Source: Shinella curvata | GTDB lineage: Bacteria; Pseudomonadota; Alphaproteobacteria; Rhizobiales; Rhizobiaceae | Direction of reading: 5' to 3' | Length of the DNA: 64,000 bases | NCBI RefSeq assembly: GCF_022899935.1 | Contig: NZ_JALJCJ010000001.1 | Location: 580,053-644,052, forward strand | Shown: piece by piece, positions 1-7,976 of the stretch | Position numbering within the stretch: the first letter of the stretch is position 1 | Layout of the letters: each line of letters begins with the position of its first letter | Made by a program: the position numbers and the translations under genes | Notes under the pieces: model-generated | The model's input: only the letters and a program-made list of their open reading frames with translations | The model's database searches: none | Told to the model about the DNA's origin: nothing

Positions 1-445
1 CGTCATCGAGATCGTTCGGATCCATCTCGACGGAAATCTCGGCATCGCCGGCAAAGCTGAAATTCGTCTCGAGACAGGTTTTCAGCGCCCGCATGTCATC
101 CGGCCGCAAGAGCGTCGGGGAGCCGCCGCCGAAATGCAACGCGGTGACGGGGGCGGCGCGGTCGACACGCGCGCCGATGGCCGTGATCTCCGCATAAAGT
201 CCCTTGAGATAGGCCTCGACCGGCTCGTAGCGCAGCGTCTGCTTGGTATGGCAGGCACAGAACCAGCAGAGCCGGTCGCAATAGGGGATATGCGCGTAGA
301 GCGAGAGGCGATTCGCTGCGGTCAGACCCGAAAGCCAGTCCGCATAGACTTCCGATCCGATACTTTCGTTGAAATGCGGCGCGGTCGGATAGCTTGTATA
401 GCGCGGAACCGGCGATGAAAGGCGTTCGACGAGGGCATCCTGCAT
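1..445 (-). CDS. hemN: Oxygen-independent coproporphyrinogen III oxidase, 5' part only
   Basis: Radical-SAM enzyme that converts coproporphyrinogen III to protoporphyrinogen IX without oxygen in haem synthesis. Only the first 148 codons are in the window; the gene runs off the left edge. Seen directly: the start MQDALVERL and the cluster motif YCDRLCWFCAC, with Cys at about 56, 60, 63 and 65 (CX3CX2CXC, the HemN signature), followed by a glycine-rich FGGGSPTLL stretch typical of the family. The ATG at 443-445 is preceded by a purine-rich site. The FNR box at 496-509 lies about 50 bp upstream, so induction under low oxygen by the divergent fnrN product is likely. Family assignment is firm; full length cannot be judged. 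Confidence 0.93.
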   Translation of the reverse strand, partial: MQDALVERLSSPVPRYTSYPTAPHFNESIGSEVYADWLSGLTAANRLSLYAHIPYCDRLCWFCACHTKQTLRYEPVEAYLKGLYAEITAIGARVDRAAPVTALHFGGGSPTLLRPDDMRALKTCLETNFSFAGDAEISVEMDPNDLDD

Positions 446-495
446 GGGTCTCTCCTTGCTTGCGCAGGAAATAACCCGAAGAACCTGCTCGCCAT

Positions 496-509
496 TTGAT
501 TTTGATCAA
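496..509. promoter_or_regulatory. Anaerobox (FNR/FnrN binding site) between hemN and fnrN
   Basis: The sequence TTGATTTTGATCAA is a perfect match to the FNR/FixK consensus TTGAT-N4-ATCAA. It lies between the divergent hemN and fnrN starts, so it probably serves anaerobic activation of hemN and autoregulation of fnrN. A degenerate second copy, TTGACAATAGTCAG, lies at 538-551, closer to fnrN. Confidence 0.88.
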
Positions 510-655
510 GTGCAACCGAGAATGAGTGCGCTAGGATTTGACAATAGTCAGGAAGCGCTATTTTGCCGCTAGGCGGTACGCTTTATGTTCAGGTCTGCGT
601 GCGGTAGCTCGGCATGATGATGCCGGCCAGCCGCCGGGCGAAAAGGAAAAGCGAT

Positions 656-1381
656 ATGGAAGTTCGCCGCCAAGATATCCATAATTCCGATATCCCGGTC
701 GTCTGCCGTGCCTGCGAGGCACGCCACGGCGGCGTATGCGGCGCGCTAACGTCCGAGCAGCTGACCGAACTCAACAAGCACTCCTCCCGCCACCGGCTGG
801 AAACGGGCTCCGAAGTTATCGGTCAGGGCGAAACGGTGGTGAACTATTCCAACATCATGCGCGGCGTGGTGAAGTTGACCAAGGTGATGGCGGACGGACG
901 CCAGCAGATCGTCGGCCTGCAATTCGCACCCGATTTCCTCGGCCGTCCGTTCCTCACGGAAAGCGCCATCACCGCGGAAGCGGCGACCGACAGCGAAGTC
1001 TGCAACTTCCCACGCACAGTACTGGACCGGCTCGTCAAGAAGACGCCGGAACTGGAACATATGCTGCACCAGCAGGCGCTGAAGGAACTCGACGAGGCGC
1101 GTGACTGGATGCTCACCCTCGGCCGCAAGACGGCGCAGGAAAAGGTCGCAAGCTTCCTCTATCTTATCGCCACCCATATCGACCCTGAAAGCGTCGACAT
1201 GTCGGCCTTCGACCTGCCGCTCTCACGCGCCGATATTGCCGATTTCCTCGGATTGACCATCGAAACGGTCAGCCGCCAGTTCACCAAGCTGCGCAAGGAA
1301 AACGTCATCCGCATCGAGAACAACCGGCATGTCACCGTTCCCGACATGGACCGCCTGATGCGCTACGCCGGCAACGACTAG
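656..1381 (+). CDS. fnrN: FnrN-type Crp/Fnr oxygen-responsive regulator
   Basis: Oxygen-sensing transcription factor of 241 residues, with a cyclic-nucleotide-like sensor domain followed by a Crp-type helix-turn-helix. The N-terminus carries C17, C20 and C28 (C-X2-C-X7-C), and C116 follows in SEVCNFPR: the four ligands expected for an oxygen-labile 4Fe-4S cluster. This separates FnrN from FixK, which lacks the N-terminal cysteines. The recognition helix contains ETVSR, the residues that read TTGAT half sites. I chose the ATG at 656 because AAGGAAA sits just upstream; in-frame ATGs at 614 and 617 lack such a site. Divergent from hemN with an FNR box between. Confidence 0.93.
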   Translation: MEVRRQDIHNSDIPVVCRACEARHGGVCGALTSEQLTELNKHSSRHRLETGSEVIGQGETVVNYSNIMRGVVKLTKVMADGRQQIVGLQFAPDFLGRPFLTESAITAEAATDSEVCNFPRTVLDRLVKKTPELEHMLHQQALKELDEARDWMLTLGRKTAQEKVASFLYLIATHIDPESVDMSAFDLPLSRADIADFLGLTIETVSRQFTKLRKENVIRIENNRHVTVPDMDRLMRYAGND

Positions 1382-1387
1382 GCACGA

Positions 1388-1816
1388 TTAACGCGTGATC
1401 ACGATCTTCGTGTTGGACAGCCCGTTGCGGTTTGCCATCTGGAAGAAGGTCGCGGCATTGTTCGGGTGCAGGCGCACGCAGCCATGCGAGGCAGGACGGC
1501 CAAGGCGTTTCGTCTCGTAGGTCGCATGGACGGCATACCCGCCCTTGAAGAACACCGCGAAAGGCATCGGCGCATTGTTGTATTTGCGCGAACGGTGGTT
1601 GCGCGAGACCCATTTCGCCGACCAACTGCCCGTCGGCGTGCCGTAGCCCTTGCGGCCCGTCGAGACGCGCCACCGGTATTTCACCATACCGTTCTGAGTA
1701 ACGACCATGGTTTGCGAAGAAAGGCTGACCTGGGCCACGAGATTGGCGGAAAGGGCAGCTTCGGTCTGGAATAAAACAAGAAGGAACGCGACAGCGGTCG
1801 CAAACAAGGTACGCAT
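1388..1816 (-). CDS. Secreted L,D-transpeptidase (YkuD family)
   Basis: Periplasmic enzyme of 142 residues that cross-links peptidoglycan through meso-DAP or anchors proteins to it. An N-terminal hydrophobic signal peptide (about residues 1-24) is followed by one compact YkuD domain. The catalytic signature is visible as H97 and SHGCVR at 110-115, with Cys113 as nucleophile. It is a short single-domain member with no LysM or peptidoglycan-binding module. It lies tail to tail with fnrN with only a few bases between, and seems to be a single-gene unit. Family is firm; which cross-link it makes is unknown. Confidence 0.9.
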   Translation of the reverse strand: MRTLFATAVAFLLVLFQTEAALSANLVAQVSLSSQTMVVTQNGMVKYRWRVSTGRKGYGTPTGSWSAKWVSRNHRSRKYNNAPMPFAVFFKGGYAVHATYETKRLGRPASHGCVRLHPNNAATFFQMANRNGLSNTKIVITR

Positions 1817-1967
1817 GACTTCCCCTTAAAACGTTTCTGCATGGCTTGCACGCCATGTCTCACGACGAGACAGAATATAGACGTTTCAACCTTCCGCAAT
1901 ATTGGCGGATCAGCGAAAATAAAACGAAGTTAAGACGTAAAATTTTATTGATGTCCGGCAGCGACGT

Positions 1968-2948
1968 TCAAAGCAAAACCGCCAGAAGTGCTGCAAGCAG
2001 CACGGTGCCGGCAAGGCTGGCGCAGGCCGCGGAAAAAATCCGCAAGGAAAGATCGATATCGGCGACTGTGGCAGTCGTCCTGCCACCTGCATTCATCATG
2101 GGCTCATCGACACGCGTACCGCCATAAATGCGCGGACCGGCAAGGCCGATCCCCACTGCCCCCGCCATCGCCGCCTCCGGCCAGCCGGAATTCGGCGAAC
2201 GGTGCAGACCGGCGTCGCGCAACGCCGTGCCGATCGCCGCACGCGCCGCCGCCTTGCTCTTGCGCAGCCATGCGCCGGCCGCGATGAAGAGGATGGAGAG
2301 GCGGGCGGCGGGCCAGTTGGCGAGATCGTCCAGCCGGGCCGAAGCCCAACCGAAGTCGAGATATTTCGCATTCTTGTGGCCGATCATGGAATCGGCGGTG
2401 TTGAGCATCTTGTAGGCAAAGAGGCCAGGCAGGCCGAGCAGCGCATACCAGAGCGCCGGTGCCACGACGCCATCGGAAAAATTCTCTGCCAGGCTCTCGA
2501 TGCCGGCGCGGCAGATGGCGGGCTCGTCGAGCGTTGCCGGGTCGCGCCCGACGATCATCGAAACCGCCTGTCGTCCGCCCTCCACGCCGTCACGCTTGAG
2601 GCCGGTGGAGACGGCCCGCACATGGTCATGCAGGCTCTTCTGCGCGAGGAGGATCGCAACGACCAAGACTTCGGCAACCACGCCAAGAAAGCCAAGCCGC
2701 GCCAGGAGCGCATGGACGACAAACCCCAGAAACAGGCTGGCGGCCAAAAGCACGGCAATGCCTGCAGCACCGTTGAAGCGTTTCGTATCGGCGGAGAGCC
2801 GCTTGCCGTTGAAGAGCTTGTCCATCAACCCGATCGCCCGCCCGAACAGGACGACGGGATGCGACACGCGCCGCCACACCTTGTCCGGATCGCCGACGAG
2901 GCGGTCGAGAAGCAGCGCAAAGAAGAGGACGAGCAACGTGGCGGCCAT
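1968..2948 (-). CDS. cbiB: Adenosylcobinamide-phosphate synthase, CbiB type
   Basis: Integral membrane enzyme of 326 residues that attaches the aminopropanol (phosphate) arm to adenosylcobyric acid (called CobD in rhizobial/Pseudomonas nomenclature). The sequence starts with a hydrophobic helix followed by LLDRLVGDP, and contains the family stretch HPVVLFGRAIG and the central ENFSDGVVAPALWYALLGLPG, all typical of CbiB/CobD. It is the last gene of cobE-cobA-cobB-cobC-cbiB on the minus strand and starts 3 bases after cobC, which makes or decarboxylates the linker precursor. Assignment is firm. Confidence 0.94.
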   Translation of the reverse strand: MAATLLVLFFALLLDRLVGDPDKVWRRVSHPVVLFGRAIGLMDKLFNGKRLSADTKRFNGAAGIAVLLAASLFLGFVVHALLARLGFLGVVAEVLVVAILLAQKSLHDHVRAVSTGLKRDGVEGGRQAVSMIVGRDPATLDEPAICRAGIESLAENFSDGVVAPALWYALLGLPGLFAYKMLNTADSMIGHKNAKYLDFGWASARLDDLANWPAARLSILFIAAGAWLRKSKAAARAAIGTALRDAGLHRSPNSGWPEAAMAGAVGIGLAGPRIYGGTRVDEPMMNAGGRTTATVADIDLSLRIFSAACASLAGTVLLAALLAVLL

Positions 2949-2951
2949 CGG

Positions 2952-3959
2952 TCAGCCCGCCCTGTCCGCAAGCGCCGCCGCGAGACGCGCATCACCCCGG
3001 CCGTCGGGTGCGAGGCCGAAGCGCAGCCAGCGCGGCTCATAGTCGAAGGGACGCACGAGGATGTGGTGACGGCAGAGATGCTCATGGATGATCGCGGCAT
3101 CCGGATGCGCGACCAGGGAGAAGAGACCTGTACCGCCGACGACATCAAGACCACCGGCGACCAGTACCGCGTCGAGAGCGATCTTGCGCGCTTCAATGGC
3201 GCGTTTGATTGCCGTCGTGTCCGACGCCATCAGGCGCGTGGCGATCGTCAGCGCCGGGCCCGAAACGGCCCACGGACCGAGACCATCTTCGATGCGGTCG
3301 AGCAGTGCGCTTTCGCCGATCACGAAGCCGAGACGCAGCCCCGCGAGCCCGAAGAACTTGCCGAAGGAACGGAGGACCAGAAGACCAGGCATGCCATCGC
3401 CGGCAAGCGGAGCGATGCACAGATCCGGACGCATGTCACCGAAGGCCTCATCGACGATGAGGCATCCGCCATTGGCCGAGAGGCGGGCATGGAGGGCAAG
3501 CAATGTTTCACGATCGACCAGACGGCCGGTCGGATTGTTCGGATTGACGACGACGACGAGGCCGTGCGCCTCGGTCACCGCCTGAAGCCCCTCGATGCGA
3601 TCCACGGCAATACCGGCATTTTCCAGCACGCGGGCATATTCGCCATAGGTCGGCGACAGCACGGCCGCACGGCGGCCGGCGGGAATAAGACGCGGCAGGA
3701 GCTGGATGACGGACTGCGTACCGGGCACGGGCAACGGCAAGGCGCCCGGCGTCGCATAGTAGCGGGCGGCGGCGGCGCGCGCCTCGTCCTGCCGGTGCCG
3801 ATCCGGCAGGCGATGCCAGGCGGCGACGTCGATCTCAGGAAGCGCTACGGGAGACGGGTTGATGCCGGTGGAGAGATCCAGCCAGTCCTCGGACCTGCCG
3901 CCGAATCGCGCGGCGGCGGCAGCGATCCCGCCGCCATGCACGATGCGCGGCGCGTTCAT
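2952..3959 (-). CDS. cobC: Threonine-phosphate decarboxylase / CobC aminotransferase-fold enzyme
   Basis: PLP-dependent fold-type I enzyme of 335 residues that yields the aminopropanol-phosphate linker of the cobalamin nucleotide loop. The PLP lysine is in RSFGKFFGLAGLRLGF, and the NPNNPTGR motif that contacts the cofactor is present. The N-terminus HGGGIAAAAARFG and DLSTGINPSP are hallmarks of CobC/CobD decarboxylases. Its start overlaps the cobB stop as ATGA, and cbiB follows at once, so translation is likely coupled. Confidence 0.93.
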   Translation of the reverse strand: MNAPRIVHGGGIAAAAARFGGRSEDWLDLSTGINPSPVALPEIDVAAWHRLPDRHRQDEARAAAARYYATPGALPLPVPGTQSVIQLLPRLIPAGRRAAVLSPTYGEYARVLENAGIAVDRIEGLQAVTEAHGLVVVVNPNNPTGRLVDRETLLALHARLSANGGCLIVDEAFGDMRPDLCIAPLAGDGMPGLLVLRSFGKFFGLAGLRLGFVIGESALLDRIEDGLGPWAVSGPALTIATRLMASDTTAIKRAIEARKIALDAVLVAGGLDVVGGTGLFSLVAHPDAAIIHEHLCRHHILVRPFDYEPRWLRFGLAPDGRGDARLAAALADRAG

Positions 3960-5260
3960 GCAGCCTCCGGCGCGAGATCGATGATGTGCATGTAGGAACC
4001 GCTGACGGCGCCGCGACGAAGGCCGGCTTCACCAAGATCTTCGCCCATGGCGTCCGCGACGGTGAAAAGACGATCCGCCTCGCCTTCCCGCACGATGGTC
4101 GAATAGTGGAACTCGTGCGCGGTCATCGGTGCGCTGAAGCCCGAGCCGGAAAGCGGCGTGATCAGGCGGTAACCGAGATGCCGGCGACGTTCGGCAAAGC
4201 TGGTGACGAGCGGCAACAGACCCAGCATGCCGTGACGGGAGCCGTCCGCCGCAACAAGTCCCTCACCCAAAACCATGTAGCCCCCGCATTCGCCATAGAT
4301 GCGCGCGCGCCGGCGCGCCGCTTCCTCCATGCCTAGGCGGAAACGGCTGGCATTGGCAAGGCTTTCGGCATGCAGTTCCGGATAGCCGCCGGGCAGGTAT
4401 ACGGCATCCGCGCCGGGAGCAGGCCCCTCGTCGGCCAACGGCGAAAAGAAGCTGAGGCCTGCCCCAGCCGAGCGCCACCCCATCAGGAGATGCTCGTAGG
4501 CGAAGGCAAAGGCGGTGTCGCGCGCGACGGCGATATGCTGGCCGAGCGGCGGCAGGAGAGAAACCGCGGATATTTCAGGCAGGGCATGCCGCCCCGCAAC
4601 GGCCAGAAGGCGCTCGATATCGCAGCAGCGCACCACGGCTTCCGCAGCGCGGGCGATAAAACCTTCAAGCGCGCAATGTTCACCGGCCTGCACGAGGCCG
4701 AGATGGCGCTCCGGCAGGGCAAGCCCCGGATCCCGGTCCAGCACGCCGAAAATCTCGATGCCGCTCGCTTCCAGCGCGCCGCGCAGCATCATCTCGTGCT
4801 TGCGGCTGCCGACCTTGTTGAGGATGACGCCGGCCACGCGGATATCGCTGCGGAAATCGGCGTATCCCTTCACCATTGCGGCGACGGACTGCGACAGGCG
4901 ACTGCAATCGACGACCAGCACGACCGGCAGGCCGAGTGTCGCCGCGAGATCCGCCGGCGAACCGGTGCCGTCGGCCGCGCCGTCGAACAGACCCATCATC
5001 GCCTCGACGAGCAGGAAATCCCCCTCACCCGCCTGCATTGCGGCATTGGCGCGGATGAGTTCGGGGCGCATGGCCCAGGGGTCATAGTTGAGGCAGGCAC
5101 GGCGGCTGGCGGCGGCATGGAAGGCGGGATCGATGTAATCCGGGCCGGCCTTGCCGGAAACGAGCGGCAAGCCGGCATCGGCCAGCGCGCGCGCCAGCCC
5201 GAGCGTCACCGTCGTCTTGCCGGAGCCGGACGCGGGCGCGGCGATGAGCAGACCGCTCAT
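3956..5260 (-). CDS. cobB: Hydrogenobyrinic acid a,c-diamide synthase
   Basis: Glutamine-dependent amidase of 434 residues that amidates the a and c side chains of hydrogenobyrinic acid in the aerobic pathway, before cobalt insertion by CobNST. The N-terminal P-loop APASGSGKTTVTLGLARAL marks the dethiobiotin-synthase-like ATPase domain. The C-terminal class I glutaminase domain carries the nucleophile in YGECGGYMVLGEG. A cysteine/histidine system completes near the C-terminus (AHEFHYS). Overlaps cobA upstream and cobC downstream as ATGA in both cases. With CobN in the window, the hydrogenobyrinic rather than cobyrinic substrate is inferred. Confidence 0.94.
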   Translation of the reverse strand: MSGLLIAAPASGSGKTTVTLGLARALADAGLPLVSGKAGPDYIDPAFHAAASRRACLNYDPWAMRPELIRANAAMQAGEGDFLLVEAMMGLFDGAADGTGSPADLAATLGLPVVLVVDCSRLSQSVAAMVKGYADFRSDIRVAGVILNKVGSRKHEMMLRGALEASGIEIFGVLDRDPGLALPERHLGLVQAGEHCALEGFIARAAEAVVRCCDIERLLAVAGRHALPEISAVSLLPPLGQHIAVARDTAFAFAYEHLLMGWRSAGAGLSFFSPLADEGPAPGADAVYLPGGYPELHAESLANASRFRLGMEEAARRRARIYGECGGYMVLGEGLVAADGSRHGMLGLLPLVTSFAERRRHLGYRLITPLSGSGFSAPMTAHEFHYSTIVREGEADRLFTVADAMGEDLGEAGLRRGAVSGSYMHIIDLAPEAA

Positions 5261-6099
5261 GCCTGGTCTTTCATGTCGCGCGAACCGAAGGGATCCGGCA
5301 CGAGCTTGCGGCCTTGCGTCAAGGCACCGAGCCAGTCGAGCGAGGCCCTGAGACGCACCACCTCGCCCACCACGACGATGGCCGGGGGCTCGATACCGGT
5401 GGCCTGGACATCGGCTTCGGCCCGGCCGAGCGTGGTTTCCAGCACCTGCTGTTCGGATGTCGCGGCATTGCAGACGAAGGCGACCGGCTCATCCGCCGAA
5501 CGACCACCGGCGATAAGGTTTTCGGCGATCTGACCGATATGCTTCATCGCCATGTACATGACGATCACGGGCGATCCCTTTGCGATGCCGTCCCAGTTGA
5601 TGCGGTCGGGCACCAGGCCGGACGAATCGTGACCGGTCAGGAACGTGACGGCATGGTTCACCTCGCGATGCGTGACGGGGATACCGGCATAGGCAAGCCC
5701 GCCGATGCCGGCGGTGATGCCCGGCACGATGCGGAAGGGAATGCCGTGCTCGATCAGCGTCAGCGCTTCCTCACCGCCGCGCCCGAAGACGAAGGGATCG
5801 CCACCCTTGAGGCGCAGCACCCGGTGTCCGGCACGCGCCAGCTCGACCAGCCGGAGCGAGATGTCGCGCTGCTTGTGCGAGGGTTTTCCGCCGCGTTTTC
5901 CCGCAAATTCCAGAACGGCGCCGGGACGCGCGAGCGAGAGGCATTCGGCATTGACGAGCGCATCGTGCACGATGACATCAGCCTGCTGCAGGGCGTTCGC
6001 CGCGTGCAGCGTCAGAAGCCCGGGATCGCCGGGCCCCGCGCCGACCAGCCAGACGCTGCCTTTGTCCATCGACGGGAGGGCGGAGAAGAGGGTTTGCAT
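5257..6099 (-). CDS. cobA: Uroporphyrinogen-III C-methyltransferase (SUMT)
   Basis: SAM-dependent enzyme of 280 residues that methylates uroporphyrinogen III at C2 and C7 to precorrin-2, the branch point of cobalamin and sirohaem. Visible signatures: VWLVGAGPGDPGLLTL at the N-terminus, the GGDPFVFGRGGEE loop, and PGITAGIGGLAYAGIP. It lacks the CysG dehydrogenase/ferrochelatase half, as expected for CobA. The start overlaps the end of cobE by a shared TGATG, and the stop overlaps cobB, so it sits in a translationally coupled operon. Confidence 0.94.
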   Translation of the reverse strand: MQTLFSALPSMDKGSVWLVGAGPGDPGLLTLHAANALQQADVIVHDALVNAECLSLARPGAVLEFAGKRGGKPSHKQRDISLRLVELARAGHRVLRLKGGDPFVFGRGGEEALTLIEHGIPFRIVPGITAGIGGLAYAGIPVTHREVNHAVTFLTGHDSSGLVPDRINWDGIAKGSPVIVMYMAMKHIGQIAENLIAGGRSADEPVAFVCNAATSEQQVLETTLGRAEADVQATGIEPPAIVVVGEVVRLRASLDWLGALTQGRKLVPDPFGSRDMKDQA

Positions 6100-6584
6100 C
6101 AGGCATGCTCCCGGCTTGAATCACTGTGCGAAGGAGCGGAATCGCCTCTCGAGGAAATCACGGCAAGCGGCTGGAAAGATTCAGCGATCGCGACGGTCGC
6201 ATGCGCAGATTTCGTCTTTTCGACGACGAGCCGTCCACCCGCGCCCGCCTGCGCCAGCGCGGCCGCCTCGGCGACACCATGGCAACCGGTATGGGCGAAG
6301 ACGATATCGGACGGGTTGGCAAGGCGAGGCGTCTCGGTTTCGAGGCGCGCGGCGGGGAAGGTCACCAGCGGCACGGAGAAATGGTAGGCGACAGCATGCA
6401 TCGCCGGCTCTTCTGCGCGCGCATCGAGCGTCGCGACAAAGGCGACGCGGGGGGAAGCAGCACCAAGGCGGAAGAGCGCCTCACGGGCAAGGTCGAGGAC
6501 TTCGGCGGGCGAAGCTCCCCGCTCGCAGCCAAGGCCAAGGACGAGGAAACGTCCGGTTCCGGGGGATGGGGCCTTAGCGCGCAT
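6099..6584 (-). CDS. cobE: CobE/CbiG-C-like cobalamin biosynthesis protein
   Basis: Protein of 161 residues with the CobE/CbiG C-terminal fold. It is needed for the aerobic pathway in rhizobia and Pseudomonas; its exact role is not settled. The start at 6584 (MRAKAPSPGTGRFLVLGLGC) gives the usual length, and LGLGCERGASPAE is the family N-terminus. In many rhizobia it closes a cobF-to-cobM block. Here none of those genes is present upstream; instead a serine hydrolase and a decayed-looking cobalamin riboswitch precede it. An upstream in-frame ATG at 6680 would add about 32 unlikely residues. Confidence 0.85.
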   Translation of the reverse strand: MRAKAPSPGTGRFLVLGLGCERGASPAEVLDLAREALFRLGAASPRVAFVATLDARAEEPAMHAVAYHFSVPLVTFPAARLETETPRLANPSDIVFAHTGCHGVAEAAALAQAGAGGRLVVEKTKSAHATVAIAESFQPLAVISSRGDSAPSHSDSSREHA

Positions 6585-6720
6585 GGCGGTCTCTCGCAAA
6601 ATTCCACGCGAAAGAGCCCGGCTTCGCCGTCTTCCGACAGTTCCGGTTCTGGCCCCGTCTGGGTCGGCCGCACCGGACACCGCTCGGCCCGCCTGGCGGG
6701 CACCGTCGCATGTTTCTTAG
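6585..6720 (-). promoter_or_regulatory. Probable decayed cobalamin riboswitch upstream of cobE
   Basis: Read on the minus strand, this gap has TCCGGTGCGG at 6668-6677 and GGGGCCAGAACCGGAACTGT at 6637-6656. Alphaproteobacterial cobalamin riboswitches have an alternating CCGGA-GCTGCCCCCGCA-ACTGT core in the same order. Here CCGGA is joined directly to ACTGT, as if the invariant 12-base core had been deleted. The later GCCACTGG and GCCAGGAGACCTGCC elements are absent, apart from a possible remnant GCGAGAGACCGCC just before the cobE start. The resemblance is by eye. A functional switch is unlikely. Confidence 0.4.
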
Positions 6721-6784
6721 TACCGGAGGGTGACGGGCCGGTCAAACCGGATTGCGGCATCCGACACGCCGGAAGCGGCATGCG

Positions 6785-7834
6785 CTAGAGGTTCGTCAGA
6801 TTGGCGAGAACGATTTCACGCCAGAGACGCGTCGGCGACACCCAGGCATCCGGCGCATTGTAGTTGCCGGAGAAGATGACGCAGGCAATATCCGCCTCCG
6901 GCATCAGCCATAGCCGCTGGCCGCCATTGCCGAAACCGGCCATCCAGGGCTTTGGCGCACCGAGAACCGGCGCCTCGCCGAGGAACCAGAAATAGCCGTA
7001 GCCGAGGCCATCGTCGGTCGAGGCTTTCGGCGCCAGCGACACGTCGATCCACGCACGCGAAACGATCTGCCGATCGCCGACACGACCACCGTCGAGGACG
7101 AGGCGGCCAATGCGCAGCAGATCACTCGCCGTAAGGCGCAGGCCCGATGCCGGCGATGCCACGCCATCCGCTCCACTCAGCCATTCGAAATGTGTGATAC
7201 CGAGCGGCGTAAACAGCGCCTCGCGGGCGAAATCCTCGATCCGCTGGCCCGTGCCGCGCTCGATGATCGCGCCGACAAGCGCGGTCGCCCCACCCGAATA
7301 GGTCCAGTGCGTACCGGGCGTCTGCACAACAGCCTGTTCGAGCGCGAAGCGATAGCGATCCGGCGCGTTCTCCATGGCGATCTCGCTGTTCAGCGGATCG
7401 GCGTAGGAACGGTATTCATCCCAGGCGAGACCGAGCGTCATGGAAAGCGCATGGCCGATTGTCTGCCCGGCACGGGCCGGATCGGCGGCAAGATCGGCAT
7501 ATTCGGGAAACTGCGCCAGAAGCGGCGCCTCAGGGGGCGGAACAAGGCCGCGGTCGAGCGCAATACCGTAGAGCAGGCTGGTGACGCTCTTCGTCACGGA
7601 GCGCAGGTCGTGCAGCGTCCCTGCATCGAAGGCGACGGTGCCGAGCGAGCGGCCCCAACTCTCATCCGGAGCGGCGCGATAGTGCTCCAGCACCAGCCTG
7701 TCGCCGCGGTTGATCAGCACCGCGTGCACATCGCGGATCAGACCCGATTCGATGCCGGCAAGCAGCTTGCGTTCAAGACCGGCATCGAAGCCCGCCGCCT
7801 CCGCCGCGCCCTTTGTCCATTGCGTTTCCACCAT
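6785..7834 (-). CDS. Serine hydrolase, beta-lactamase / penicillin-binding-protein-like family
   Basis: Protein of 349 residues of the class C beta-lactamase/esterase family. The nucleophile motif is S79-V-T-K82 in DLRSVTKSVTSLLYG, and the YxN position is filled by Y179-S-G. No signal peptide is visible, so a cytoplasmic esterase, peptidase or 6-aminohexanoate-dimer-hydrolase-like activity is more likely than antibiotic resistance. The substrate cannot be told. It lies upstream of cobE on the same strand with about 200 bases between, and may feed transcription into the cob operon. Family firm, function open. Confidence 0.8.
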   Translation of the reverse strand: MVETQWTKGAAEAAGFDAGLERKLLAGIESGLIRDVHAVLINRGDRLVLEHYRAAPDESWGRSLGTVAFDAGTLHDLRSVTKSVTSLLYGIALDRGLVPPPEAPLLAQFPEYADLAADPARAGQTIGHALSMTLGLAWDEYRSYADPLNSEIAMENAPDRYRFALEQAVVQTPGTHWTYSGGATALVGAIIERGTGQRIEDFAREALFTPLGITHFEWLSGADGVASPASGLRLTASDLLRIGRLVLDGGRVGDRQIVSRAWIDVSLAPKASTDDGLGYGYFWFLGEAPVLGAPKPWMAGFGNGGQRLWLMPEADIACVIFSGNYNAPDAWVSPTRLWREIVLANLTNL

Positions 7835-7976
7835 CGCCTCACCCTCTTTGTTGCAGGATCATCCTACAAGGCCCCGCACCTTCCGTTTGATCCGCATTGC
7901 GCGCTGGACACAAGGGCGTTGAAGCATGCGGGCTTTGCTTTTACCTCGCAGTCTGACAGAAGTCAGGAAACATCCT

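Noticed and set aside
2202-3995. 597-codon open frame on the plus strand
   Set aside because: Antisense to cobC and cbiB, whose protein motifs are unmistakable. Composition (His/Arg/Gly-rich, no domains) is that of a shadow frame in high-GC DNA.
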